Of a stretch of 64,000 nucleotides of DNA, positions 1 to 7,910 are shown piece after piece. Within the stretch, counting starts at the first letter, position 1, and each line of letters starts with the position of its first letter. Source of the DNA: Azoarcus_F sp048158365 (GTDB lineage Bacteria > Pseudomonadota > Gammaproteobacteria > Burkholderiales > Rhodocyclaceae); assembly GCA_048158365.1 (NCBI GenBank), contig JBLLNL010000002.1; one strand, 5' to 3'. The notes under the pieces were generated by a model. It saw only the letters and a program-made list of their open reading frames with translations, ran no database searches and was not told where the DNA came from. Both the position numbers and the translations under genes were made by a program.

Positions 1-259
1 AGTCCAGTCCGGCCTCGGGGTTCCGGCCTCCGAAGCGGTAGCCGGTGCCGAGCAGCCCAAGCGCATACAGCACCATCTCCTGTGCGGCGACATCGTCCTC
101 GATGTGGAAATATCCTCGTCCGTCACTGCGTGGTGCGGACGGATAGCCCGGAGCCTGAATCGTATCCGTGCGCTTCGGCGTACTTCCACAGCCACCGAGT
201 ACGCTCAGTGCGAGGGCAAAGAGACACAGCGATCTGAATGCCGGGGGGGCGCGCATCAT
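1..259 (-). CDS. NlpC/P60-family lipoprotein, 3' end beyond window
   Basis: The minus strand reads from ATG at 259 (or the next ATG at 256) off the left edge. The first ~22 residues are hydrophobic and end in a lipobox (VLGGC), so the product is probably an outer-membrane or periplasmic lipoprotein. At the cut the reading is LGTGYRFGGRNPEAGLD, which matches the start of the NlpC/P60 cysteine-peptidase domain; the catalytic Cys would be the next residue and is not in the window. The family cuts peptidoglycan stem peptides. Its start directly abuts the stop of the MliC-like gene (TGA then ATGATG), so the two are probably translationally coupled. The catalytic residues cannot be checked here. 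Confidence 0.8.
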   Translation of the reverse strand, partial: MMRAPPAFRSLCLFALALSVLGGCGSTPKRTDTIQAPGYPSAPRSDGRGYFHIEDDVAAQEMVLYALGLLGTGYRFGGRNPEAGLD

Positions 260-604
260 TCAACCCTCGCTGAGACAGCCCCCTCGTGGCGTCGGGCCGG
301 ACGGTTCGAGCGTCGCGGTGTTGCCGCTCAGTTGCAAAACCCTGTGTCCGTCACTGTAGCGCGGCTGCGATGTGTGGCCATCCTCGCCGAGCACGAACAC
401 CCCGGTGCCATGGCGGAGGCGGACATGACCCTGGCGGAGTTCGATGTCGAACCGGTCGCCATCGTCGCACGCGTAGGTGACGACGGTCGCCGCATCGCGT
501 GTGTAGGCCGTGCCGGCGAGTGCGCCGGCGGCAGCGATCAGCAGCCCGGTCAGAACCAGGCGCGATCGGCTGGGTGGCGTGAACAGGATTCGGGTTTCTT
601 CCAT
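260..604 (-). CDS. MliC/PliC-like lysozyme inhibitor domain protein
   Basis: A 114-residue protein with a hydrophobic N-terminal segment (about residues 14-32), then an exported domain with a YACDDG start, an RYSDG motif, a TATLEPSG stretch and a C-terminal Cys. These match the MliC family, which binds C-type lysozyme with the S-G-x-x-Y/K-type loops; here the loop reads SQPRYSDG. There is no lipobox Cys, unlike E. coli MliC, so it is either membrane-anchored or released. ATG at 604 is preferred over an in-frame TTG at 622 because AGGAG lies about 8 nt upstream of it. It sits between a SIMPL gene and an NlpC/P60 lipoprotein gene, consistent with a cell-wall role. Family assignment is by motif only. 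Confidence 0.65.
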   Translation of the reverse strand: MEETRILFTPPSRSRLVLTGLLIAAAGALAGTAYTRDAATVVTYACDDGDRFDIELRQGHVRLRHGTGVFVLGEDGHTSQPRYSDGHRVLQLSGNTATLEPSGPTPRGGCLSEG

Positions 605-618
605 GGGGGTGTCTCCTG

Positions 619-1329
619 TCAATCGATCAACTCGATCGTCCCACTGACATTGACGACGATCTGACTCTCGCCGCCTTCGAGCGGGGCCGCTACGGCAGCC
701 TCGGCAGCCATTACCCCGGAACGCATGATCGGGTGGATCGGACCTTGGCCCCCGCCGTAGTTGATCGAAAGATGCCGAAGCCGGTAGCGCTTGCCGAGGG
801 TTTCACCGATCGACGTCGCGCGCGCCTCGAATGCGCGAATCGCGTCGGCGGCGGCCAGGTCCGCAACCGACGCGCGCGTTTCGGGAGCGGGTTGCATCAC
901 CAGACTGGTCACCGCGAGGTCGGCCTGCAGTTGCCCGAGCAGGTCCGATATGGCCGCAATGTTTCTGCTTTCCAGACTGATAGTCGACCGCATTCGCCAG
1001 GCTTCGATGGTCTGGCCGTTGCGTGCATAGACCGGCGAGGTGTTGATGCCCGACGTGCTCGCCTTGATGTCCGGGTAGGCCTTGATCCGTTCGAGCGCGG
1101 CCGCGATCGCGGCGTTGACCTTGCGTGACAATTCGGCTGGTTGCGCGTCGGTGGCCTCGATATACGCGTTCGCCTGAGCGAGATCGTTCGGTGCGCTGCG
1201 GGAAGCCTCGGCGGACAGGTCGACCGTCGGGGGCGGCACAGGTGTCGATGCGTGCGCTTGAAGGGCGCCGACGGACAATACGATGACGAGCCCGGTGCGG
1301 CAGAGCCGATTGCGGATCGAAGACTTCAT
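619..1329 (-). CDS. SIMPL-domain (DUF541) periplasmic protein
   Basis: A 236-residue protein with a typical Sec signal peptide (hydrophobic core then QAHA, about residues 12-27). The mature part has the SIMPL/DUF541 pattern: an N-terminal VDLSAEAS strand, SRKVNAAIAAALERIKA helix, and a C-terminal VNVSGTIELID strand. Family members are secreted or periplasmic; the mouse founder binds a signalling kinase, and the role in bacteria is poorly known (oxidative-stress links reported). It is the first gene of a likely three-gene minus-strand unit with the MliC-like and NlpC/P60 genes. Confidence 0.75.
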   Translation of the reverse strand: MKSSIRNRLCRTGLVIVLSVGALQAHASTPVPPPTVDLSAEASRSAPNDLAQANAYIEATDAQPAELSRKVNAAIAAALERIKAYPDIKASTSGINTSPVYARNGQTIEAWRMRSTISLESRNIAAISDLLGQLQADLAVTSLVMQPAPETRASVADLAAADAIRAFEARATSIGETLGKRYRLRHLSINYGGGQGPIHPIMRSGVMAAEAAVAAPLEGGESQIVVNVSGTIELID

Positions 1330-1396
1330 GACGTTTTCACCCCAAGATCATGATGGATCGGAGTGTAACGCTTTTGAACAAATATATGAACTTTGA

Positions 1397-1428
1397 CGCG
1401 TAAGACCTTGTAAAAAAAGTCTTACGCG
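1397..1428. repeat. 10-bp perfect inverted repeat with 12-nt loop
   Basis: CGCGTAAGAC at 1397-1406 is mirrored by GTCTTACGCG at 1419-1428, with an A/T-rich loop. It lies between the end of the carbonic anhydrase gene and the start of the SIMPL gene, both on the minus strand. There is no T-run after the stem on either strand, so it is not a standard intrinsic terminator. It could be an operator upstream of the SIMPL unit or a processing signal. Confidence 0.6.
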
Positions 1429-1438
1429 AAACAATGGC

Positions 1439-1996
1439 TCAGTCTTTCGACGGACTCCCGGTGGCGCTGCGCGGGTCGATCCGTCGGGCGCCGTCGGCGT
1501 ACTGGCTCGCGTTGTCCACATAGTGCAGCGCATTGGCGCGCAACCCCGCGACTTCTTCGTCCGAGAGCTGACGAATGATGCGCCCGGGCGAGCCCACGAC
1601 CAGCGAGCGGTCTGGAATCACCTTGCCTTCCGGAATCAGCGCGTTCGCGCCGATGATGCACTCCTTGCCGATGACCGCGTGATTGAGCACGACCGCATTG
1701 ATGCCGATCAGGGAGCCATCCCCGATCGTGCAGCCGTGCAACATCACCATATGGCCGACCGTCACGTGCGAGCCGATGTTCAGCGGTACGCCCTCGTCGT
1801 TGTGCAGGATGGAGCCATCCTGGATGTTGGTGTTATCGCCGATCACGATCGGATCGTTGTCACCCCGCACCACCACGTTGTACCAGAAGCTGACATTCTT
1901 GCCGGCCTGAACGCGACCGATCACGGTGGCGTTGTCGGCGACCCAGCAACCATCGTCGAAACTCGGTACGCGATCGCCTAGCGCATAGATGGCCAT
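1439..1996 (-). CDS. Gamma-carbonic-anhydrase-family hexapeptide-repeat protein (YrdA-like)
   Basis: A 185-residue left-handed beta-helix protein. Hexapeptide repeats run through most of it, with the metal-binding pattern ILHNDEG...TVGHMVMLHGC carrying three histidines in the expected spacing. Length matches E. coli YrdA. Family members bind zinc or iron as trimers; some are carbonic anhydrases, others have no shown activity. ATG at 1996 is chosen over upstream in-frame starts because a purine-rich ACAGGA lies just before it and homology begins there (MAIYALGDRVPSF). Confidence 0.88.
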   Translation of the reverse strand: MAIYALGDRVPSFDDGCWVADNATVIGRVQAGKNVSFWYNVVVRGDNDPIVIGDNTNIQDGSILHNDEGVPLNIGSHVTVGHMVMLHGCTIGDGSLIGINAVVLNHAVIGKECIIGANALIPEGKVIPDRSLVVGSPGRIIRQLSDEEVAGLRANALHYVDNASQYADGARRIDPRSATGSPSKD

Positions 1997-2139
1997 TCCT
2001 GTCTCTCTCTGTCGTGGTCGGGGGCTTGTTGCCGGAAGGCGGCGCCATGATAACAAGACCGCTCGTGCTTGTGCGCGTTAGCGGTTCATCCGGGCCCGCG
2101 GGGTACCTCCGTTTCCTCACTGCCCGATCGCGTCGGCAG

Positions 2140-2148
2140 TGGTACGAT
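2140..2148 (+). promoter_or_regulatory. Candidate extended -10 for rlmJ
   Basis: TGGTACGAT has the TG-n-TATAAT layout of an extended -10 element and lies 29 bp before the rlmJ start. No good -35 is visible, as is usual for this promoter class. Assigned from sequence only. Confidence 0.35.
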
Positions 2149-2177
2149 CTTCGCCGTACCCAAGCTCTCGATATTTC

Positions 2178-3023
2178 ATGCTCAGCTACCGCCACGCCTT
2201 TCATGCCGGCAATCACGCCGACGTCCTGAAGCATTTCGTGCTGATCGAACTTTTGCGTTACTTCAGCCGCAAGGACAAACCGTGGTGGTATATCGATACC
2301 CATGCAGGCGCTGGCTGTTACGCGCTCGGCGGCGAGTACGCGGACAGGACGGGCGAGTTCGCGGCCGGAATCGGCCGCCTGTGGATGCAGGACGGTTTGC
2401 CGGCGGGCCTGGACGCGTACATGGCCGCGGTGCGGGAGTTCAATCCGCATGGTGCCCTCACTTTCTACCCGGGTTCGCCGGCACTGGCGATGACGCAGCT
2501 GCGCGCACAGGATCGCATGCGTCTGTTCGAGCTTCATCCGGCCGATGCCGCATCCCTGGACAAGACTTTCGCGCGCGACCTCGACCGGGTGATCGTGCGC
2601 AAGGCGGACGGGTTCGCCGGGCTGAAAGGCCTGCTGCCGCCCCCGACGCGTCGGGCGGTGGTGCTGATCGACCCCCCCTATGAAATGAAGGACGATTATC
2701 GCCGCGTGGTCGAGGTCGTGCGTGACGCGATACGGCGCTTTCCGGCCGGCACCTATGCAATCTGGTATCCGATGCTCGCGCGCCCCGAGGCCCGGGATCT
2801 GCCGCAGCGGCTGGCCGCGATCGGGGCGGGCAGCTGGCTGGATGTGCGGCTGAGCGTGCGCTCCCCTTCACCGGACGGCTTCGGCATGTTCGGCAGTGGC
2901 CTGTACATCTTCAATCCGCCCTGGGTGCTCCCGGGTCTGCTCGAGGCGGTCCTGCCGCAGTTGGTGAAACTGCTTGGCGAGGACGAGGGCGCAGGCTTCG
3001 ATCTGGAGCACGACATCGAATGA
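2178..3023 (+). CDS. rlmJ: 23S rRNA (adenine-2030-N6)-methyltransferase RlmJ
   Basis: A 281-residue SAM-dependent methyltransferase, almost the same length as E. coli RlmJ (280). It begins with the family signature MLSYRHAFHAGNHADVLKH, has the SAM-binding stretch YIDTHAGAGCY and the catalytic N6-adenine motif DPPYE (IDPPYEMKDDY). It methylates A2030 of 23S rRNA. The ATG at 2178 is used because the signature starts there; 13 upstream codons in frame have no similarity. The stop overlaps the start of the next gene (ATGA), so the two are coupled. Confidence 0.95.
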   Translation: MLSYRHAFHAGNHADVLKHFVLIELLRYFSRKDKPWWYIDTHAGAGCYALGGEYADRTGEFAAGIGRLWMQDGLPAGLDAYMAAVREFNPHGALTFYPGSPALAMTQLRAQDRMRLFELHPADAASLDKTFARDLDRVIVRKADGFAGLKGLLPPPTRRAVVLIDPPYEMKDDYRRVVEVVRDAIRRFPAGTYAIWYPMLARPEARDLPQRLAAIGAGSWLDVRLSVRSPSPDGFGMFGSGLYIFNPPWVLPGLLEAVLPQLVKLLGEDEGAGFDLEHDIE

Positions 3024-3376
3024 GCGAGCGAGACACGCTGATCGAGCTGCGGGATGCGCTCAGAACTTTCGCCGAGGCGCGGGACTGGCAGCAGTTTCAC
3101 ACCGCAAAGAACCTCGTGATGGCCTTGTCCGGTGAAGTGGGCGAGGTGACCGAGCATTTTCAATGGCTGACGCCCGAGGCGTCCATGACGCTCGACGACG
3201 GCACGCGTGCCGATGTGGCGCTGGAGCTGGCCGACGTGCTGTTGTACCTGATCCGTCTGGCCGACGTGCTCGATATCGATCTGGGCGATGCCGCGCGCAA
3301 CAAACTGGCATTGAACGCGCAGCGTTATCCGGTCGACAAGGCCTACGGGAAGGCCGACAAATACGACCGTCTGTAA
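3020..3376 (+). CDS. MazG-like nucleotide pyrophosphohydrolase (dCTPase-type)
   Basis: A 118-residue single-domain all-alpha NTP pyrophosphatase. The metal-binding pattern is visible as SGEVGEVTEHFQW followed by ALELADVLLY (ExxE...ExxD). Short single-domain members with the FxxxRDWxQFHTxKNL start belong to the RS21-C6/DCTPP1-like group, which hydrolyses dCTP and modified pyrimidine dNTPs to the monophosphate. It overlaps rlmJ by 4 nt. Exact substrate is inferred from the subgroup, not shown. Confidence 0.85.
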   Translation: MSERDTLIELRDALRTFAEARDWQQFHTAKNLVMALSGEVGEVTEHFQWLTPEASMTLDDGTRADVALELADVLLYLIRLADVLDIDLGDAARNKLALNAQRYPVDKAYGKADKYDRL

Positions 3377-3484
3377 CGGACGGAGCCGGGCCCGCTTCGA
3401 TGCAGCCAGATTCGACCGCATTGTGATTGGGTTACGAACATATTTCTGAAACAATATCGCCTTTCGTGTTGATGTAGGTCGCGC

Positions 3485-5068
3485 GTGGAACTGAAGCACA
3501 TCAGTGGCCTGGAAAAGGCGGCGTCCAAAGGCAGCGTCGAGCATTTCCGTCTCGGAATCGGTCTGCTCTTCATCATCGGCGTGATGCTGTACTCGGTCGC
3601 CAGAGGGGAAGCGCAGGGTAGCCTGTTCATCATCATCGCAGCGATGATCGGCGGCTACATGGCGATGAACATCGGTGCCAACGATGTCGCCAACAACGTC
3701 GGTCCGGCGGTCGGGTCCAAGGCGCTGACGCTCGGTGGCGCGTTGGTCATCGCGGCGATCTTCGAGGCGGCGGGTGCGATCATCGCGGGCGGAGAAGTCG
3801 TCGGAACGATTCGCAGCGGCATCATCGACCCGAACCAGATCAAGGATGCCGACACCTTCATCTGGGTGATGATGGCGGCGCTGCTGGCCGCGGCGTTGTG
3901 GCTCAACATCGCGACGGCGCTGGGTGCGCCGGTGTCGACGACACACTCCATCGTAGGTGCGGTTCTAGGCGCAGGTGTCGCATCGACCGGACTCGGTATC
4001 GGCAACTGGGATACCGTTGCACGAATCGTCGCCAGCTGGGTGATCTCGCCGCTGATGGGCGGCGTGATCGCTGCCGGGTTTCTTTATCTGATCAAGCGAA
4101 GCATCACTTACCAGGTCGATCTGATTGTGGCGGCACGAAAGACCGTGCCTTATCTGGTTGCGCTGATGGCGACCGTCTTCACCGTTTACCTGATGCTGAA
4201 GGGCTTCAGCAAATTGTGGAAGGTGGGCAATGCACAGGCGTTCACGGTCGGACTGGCCGTTGGTGTGCTGGTGCTGATGGTGGTCAAGCCGCTGGTGGCA
4301 AGACGGTCCGAGCACATCGCGAACTCCAAGGACGGCGTGAATCAGCTGTTCACCATGCCGTTGATCTTCTCAGCGGCGCTACTCAGCTTCGCGCACGGCT
4401 CGAACGACGTGGCCAATGCGGTCGGGCCGCTCGCCGCGATCGTGGAGGTGGTCAGTTCCGGTACCGGCGAGATCGCGCGCGCCGCCCCGATTCCGCTGTG
4501 GGTCATGGTGGTCGGCGCGCTCGGCATCGCAGTCGGCCTCGGCCTGTTCGGGCCGCGCGTGATCAAGACGGTCGGTTCCGAGATCACCGAACTCGATAAG
4601 ATGCGCGCGTACTGCATCGCGATGGCCGCCACGATCACCGTGATCATCGCCAGCCAGCTGGGCATTCCGGTCAGCACCACGCATGTGGCCGTAGGCGCGG
4701 TCTTCGGTGTCGGATTCCTGCGCGAGTTTCTTAAAAGCCAGCACGCGCGAATGCTCGAAGCGATCAAGGCCCACCATCCGGAAGGTGACCAGGAAGCGAT
4801 CGACGCGTTTCTCGCCAGGTTTTCCAAGGCGTCGGTGAGCGAGAAGGGCTTGATGCTGAGCGAACTCAAGCGCCGGTCCAGGGAACACATGGACCCGGCG
4901 AACTTCTCGAAGACCGAGCGCAAGGGCCTGAAGAAAGTCTACCGCCAGGAGCTGGTCAAGCGTTCGCAGGTGCTCAGAATCGTTGCAGCCTGGGTGGTGA
5001 CGGTACCGGCCTCGGCGCTGATGGCCGCGATACTGTTCTACACGATCAAGGGCATGCTGATCGACTGA
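3485..5068 (+). CDS. PiT-family inorganic phosphate transporter
   Basis: A 527-residue polytopic membrane protein with the two PiT signature repeats: MNIGANDVANNVGPAVGSK (~residue 60) and AHGSNDVANAVGPLAA (~residue 304), plus the paired PVSTTH motifs (GAPVSTTHSIVGAVLGAG and GIPVSTTHVAVGAVFG). It is expected to import metal-phosphate using the proton or sodium gradient. A ~90-residue hydrophilic stretch rich in charged residues sits before the last membrane helix. The start may be GTG at 3485. No PhoU/Pit-accessory gene is adjacent. Confidence 0.93.
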   Translation: MELKHISGLEKAASKGSVEHFRLGIGLLFIIGVMLYSVARGEAQGSLFIIIAAMIGGYMAMNIGANDVANNVGPAVGSKALTLGGALVIAAIFEAAGAIIAGGEVVGTIRSGIIDPNQIKDADTFIWVMMAALLAAALWLNIATALGAPVSTTHSIVGAVLGAGVASTGLGIGNWDTVARIVASWVISPLMGGVIAAGFLYLIKRSITYQVDLIVAARKTVPYLVALMATVFTVYLMLKGFSKLWKVGNAQAFTVGLAVGVLVLMVVKPLVARRSEHIANSKDGVNQLFTMPLIFSAALLSFAHGSNDVANAVGPLAAIVEVVSSGTGEIARAAPIPLWVMVVGALGIAVGLGLFGPRVIKTVGSEITELDKMRAYCIAMAATITVIIASQLGIPVSTTHVAVGAVFGVGFLREFLKSQHARMLEAIKAHHPEGDQEAIDAFLARFSKASVSEKGLMLSELKRRSREHMDPANFSKTERKGLKKVYRQELVKRSQVLRIVAAWVVTVPASALMAAILFYTIKGMLID

Positions 5069-5168
5069 TTCGCCCGCCGCCGGGCCGTGCCAGCAGGCTG
5101 TCCCCGCCCGCACGCGCCTGTTTCGATGCGTCGAGTCGACGCTAGTGGCTCGTCGGGCCCCTGCCGGC

Positions 5169-5177
5169 TGCTATGAT
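5169..5177 (+). promoter_or_regulatory. Extended -10 promoter; DUF3301 transcript probably leaderless
   Basis: TGCTATGAT fits TG-n-TATAAT with one mismatch. A start site about 7 nt downstream would be near 5184, and the DUF3301 ATG is at 5186, so the message would have almost no 5' leader. Prediction from sequence only. Confidence 0.45.
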
Positions 5178-5185
5178 CCGGCTCC

Positions 5186-5500
5186 ATGCTCTCATTCGAA
5201 ATCTTCGCACTCCTCTCGCTCGGTGTGGCCGCGTGGTTCTGGTTCGATACCAATCGCGCACGCGAAGCCGGCGTGCAGGCGGCCAGATCGAGCTGCCTGC
5301 GCGAAGGCGTGCAACTGCTGGACGATACGGTCGCGTTCCGCTCACTGCGCCTCACCCGCGACCATGATGGCCGGGTTGCGCTGAAGAGAGTCTATGACTT
5401 CGAATATTCAGGTTCGGGACACGATCGTCATCGTGGGTCGGTGATGCTGATTGGTTGCGAGGTCGTAATGCTCGACATCAGCGAGCACTTCGGACGATGA
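5186..5500 (+). CDS. DUF3301 membrane-anchored protein
   Basis: A 104-residue protein with one N-terminal membrane helix (IFALLSLGVAAWFWF) followed by the DUF3301 pattern: ARSSCLREGVQLLDDTVAF, LRLTRDHDGRVALKRVYDFEYSGSG, RHRGSVMLIGCEVVMLDI. The domain is found in Gammaproteobacteria and has no known function. The predicted transcript start is immediately before the ATG, and no Shine-Dalgarno is visible. Confidence 0.85.
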   Translation: MLSFEIFALLSLGVAAWFWFDTNRAREAGVQAARSSCLREGVQLLDDTVAFRSLRLTRDHDGRVALKRVYDFEYSGSGHDRHRGSVMLIGCEVVMLDISEHFGR

Positions 5501-5519
5501 CTCGACGCCTGAGCCAGGC

Positions 5520-6158
5520 TTACATATGCGGGCCGCCGAAGTTGCGCAGGAACTCGTTGCGCAGTTGCGCCGAGTCGGCAAACGCGCCGCTGAAGGCCTG
5601 CGTGATGACCCGTTCATCGCCCCGTCTGTCCTCGCCGAGCAGCAGGCACAGCTGCTCCGCTTCGATGACGCAGGCGGCACCGCGTGCCCTGCCGTGGTGC
5701 ATCAATGCGTCCGAAATGTCGCGTGTCATCCATTCCTGATAGGTGAACCGGTGCCCGATCGCATCGACCAGGCGTGCGATCCGGCCGAATCCGTGCAGGC
5801 GACCCTCCGGCAGATAGGCGACATGTGCGACTCCGCGGAACGGCACCAGATGGTGCGGGCAGACGCCATGGATCGCGATACCGCGGATGATCACCATGTC
5901 CCGACGCGGATCCTCGAAACCGTCTCCGAGCGCCTCGGCAGGGTCGAGCTCGTATCCTCCGAGCAGGCGTCGTTGCCAGAGTTCACGCACCCTCCTGGCG
6001 GTCTTGCCGGTGTGCGCGCCGTCGGGTGAGATGCCGCAGGCCTTGAGCAGGTCGCCGACCGCGACCTCGAACGCGTCCGGGTCGAACTGTCCGGTGCGAG
6101 GTATGCCGATGCTGTCCGGGCAGGGTCCGGCGGGGATATGATCGTGTTCGTGTTCCAT
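5520..6158 (-). CDS. folE: GTP cyclohydrolase I (divergent FolE)
   Basis: A 212-residue enzyme for the first step of tetrahydrofolate synthesis, GTP to 7,8-dihydroneopterin triphosphate. Zinc ligands fit: Cys and His in HGVCPHHLVPFRGVAHVAYLP and the later Cys in EQLCLLLGE. The usual CEHH motif reads CPHH here, and the C-terminal part (GEDRRGDERVITQAFSGAF) is unlike the common RGI/RGV...S-T-T-T form, so this is a divergent subgroup. The C-terminal NEFLRNFG end is standard. Folate synthesis is the likely role; a pterin or queuosine-type role cannot be excluded. Confidence 0.87.
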   Translation of the reverse strand: MEHEHDHIPAGPCPDSIGIPRTGQFDPDAFEVAVGDLLKACGISPDGAHTGKTARRVRELWQRRLLGGYELDPAEALGDGFEDPRRDMVIIRGIAIHGVCPHHLVPFRGVAHVAYLPEGRLHGFGRIARLVDAIGHRFTYQEWMTRDISDALMHHGRARGAACVIEAEQLCLLLGEDRRGDERVITQAFSGAFADSAQLRNEFLRNFGGPHM

Positions 6159-6253
6159 CGCGTGTTCCTGAGGTCGGGGCGTTCACAGATGATAGCCGCT
6201 GTGAGGCGCTTCGCGGCGGCATCAAAACGGGGGCGAGCGGGTCGCGTGTGACG

Positions 6254-6850
6254 TCAGGCGATGAATACCGGATCGGAGAACACCAGCGTGCCGTCCTTGC
6301 GCATCATCAGGTTGTCAGCGTTCAGGATGTCGGGCAGCACCTGATATTCATCGACGAAATCCGACAGCGCCCTGATCGCCGACTTCAGGCTGTCACTCAC
6401 GTTCAGCGGATTTACGGCCATGTGATGCAGCGCGATCCGGCCCATGTCCATGCCGAGCTGGCTCCATTGCTGGCAGGTGGTCCAGTAGAACTCGATCAGT
6501 TTCAATGCGAGTTCGGCTGCGGCCGTGCCCTCGGCGAGCGGATAGAGGCGCTCCATCTCGATCAGATGGAAGGGGTAGCCTGTGCTCGCCCGCCCGATGA
6601 TGCCGTGATCGGCATGAACCACCGGGAAGTGACGGCCACGCGGGCGATCCTCCGCGGTATAGAGAAAGTAGTCGGCCGGTGAGCTGACCACCTTGAATAC
6701 TCGTTCGCCGTCGCCCTTGTCCAGCACGATGCTGTACTCGCCCCGTCCGATCTCCTTCCTGCCGTCGAGCAGCGGATGGGATGGAACGGGATCGGGCAGA
6801 ACGGTCGTCTGCCGCCCCATCATTGAACGCACTTGTTCGAGGTCGAGCAT
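6254..6850 (-). CDS. Kinase-fold-like hypothetical protein
   Basis: About 198 residues from ATG 6850 (a GTG at 6892 would give 212). It is not a family I can name. It carries a glycine-loop-like IGRGEYSIVLDKG followed by a possible ATP-binding Lys in VFKVV, and near the C-terminus PDILNADNLMMR and LVFSDPVF, resembling a catalytic loop (D...N) and a DFG-like aspartate. The first half has no typical kinase helix set and the spacing in the catalytic loop is one residue off from HRDxxxxN. It sits between folE and fabI on the same strand. It could be a small atypical kinase or an inactive relative. Confidence 0.6.
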   Translation of the reverse strand: MLDLEQVRSMMGRQTTVLPDPVPSHPLLDGRKEIGRGEYSIVLDKGDGERVFKVVSSPADYFLYTAEDRPRGRHFPVVHADHGIIGRASTGYPFHLIEMERLYPLAEGTAAAELALKLIEFYWTTCQQWSQLGMDMGRIALHHMAVNPLNVSDSLKSAIRALSDFVDEYQVLPDILNADNLMMRKDGTLVFSDPVFIA

Positions 6851-6920
6851 GTCTGCGATCCGGCACTCGGTATGCCGATCGTACCGCGACACCGCATCGA
6901 TGTCGCGACCGAGCGACGGT

Positions 6921-7700
6921 TCAGGCCATGATGTTGTAGCCGGCGTCCACGAAATGCACGCCTCCGGAGATCAGTCGTCCCGCGTCCGAGACCAGGAAGG
7001 CGGTCAGCGCACCGATGTCCTCCGGCGTGACCAGGCGATGCATCGGCGAGCGCTCGACCGCGGCCGCCATCAGGCCGTCGAAGCCGGCGATGCCCGATGC
7101 GGCACGCGTCATCAGCGGCCCCGGCGACACCGCATTGACGCGGATGTTCTTCTGCCCCAGTTCCGCCGCCATGTAGCGGGTGGCCGCTTCCAGCGCCGCC
7201 TTGCACAGCCCCATCACGCCATAGTTCGGGATCACCTTCTCGCTGCCCAGATAGGTCATCGTGACCAGCGAGCCACCGCCGGCCTTCTCCATCAAAGGTT
7301 CCAATGCATGGGCGAGGCGCACGAAGGAATGCGTGGACACGTCCATTGCGAGCGCGAAGCCGTCGGGCGATGTGTCGACCACCCGGCCGTGCAGATCGTC
7401 GCGCTTGGCGAAGGCCATGCTGTGGATCGCGAAGTCGAGCTTGCCGTATTTCGTCGCGATCTCGTCACGAACCCGTGTCAAGGTCTCGGGACGGGTCACA
7501 TCGAGCAGATGAACATCCTCGACGCGGAGACGGTGCAGTACCGGTTCGATGAAGGCGCGGGTCTTCTCGTTCTGATAGGTGATCACGAGCTTGGCCCCGG
7601 CATCGGCGCAGGCCTCGGCGACGCCGGTGGAGATCGATTTTTCGTTGGCAATCCCGGTGATCAGACCGATCTTGCCTTCCAGATTCACGATGGGTTTCAT
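6921..7700 (-). CDS. fabI: Enoyl-[acyl-carrier-protein] reductase FabI
   Basis: A 259-residue short-chain dehydrogenase that reduces the enoyl-ACP double bond in the last step of fatty-acid elongation. FabI features: N-terminal GLITGIANEKSISTGVAEA NAD-binding loop, SMAFAKRDDLHG, and the catalytic Y-x6-K in YLGSEKVIPNYGVMGLCKAALEA. The last residues (GGVHFVDAGYNIMA) match the FabI C-terminus. It seems to be monocistronic on the minus strand. Confidence 0.9.
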   Translation of the reverse strand: MKPIVNLEGKIGLITGIANEKSISTGVAEACADAGAKLVITYQNEKTRAFIEPVLHRLRVEDVHLLDVTRPETLTRVRDEIATKYGKLDFAIHSMAFAKRDDLHGRVVDTSPDGFALAMDVSTHSFVRLAHALEPLMEKAGGGSLVTMTYLGSEKVIPNYGVMGLCKAALEAATRYMAAELGQKNIRVNAVSPGPLMTRAASGIAGFDGLMAAAVERSPMHRLVTPEDIGALTAFLVSDAGRLISGGVHFVDAGYNIMA

Positions 7701-7910
7701 TGTTCGTTCCCCGCTTTAGGTGCGTTGCAACAATTCCAGCATGCCTGCATCGACGTTACAAAACAAGCCGCTGCGCGTTCATTTGCTGGGCAGATGTGAT
7801 TTAGTTACGATTCCGAGACAGCGTACGCTTGCACTTTATGGCGCATTGCAGCATGCTGATTCCATCAATCGATGCGTTTGTTCGCATTGACGACCCCTAA
7901 TGGTGCTGCA

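Noticed and set aside
2753..3946. 397-residue minus-strand ORF
   Set aside because: Antisense across rlmJ, the MazG gene and the phosphate transporter; low-complexity His/Arg/Gln sequence.
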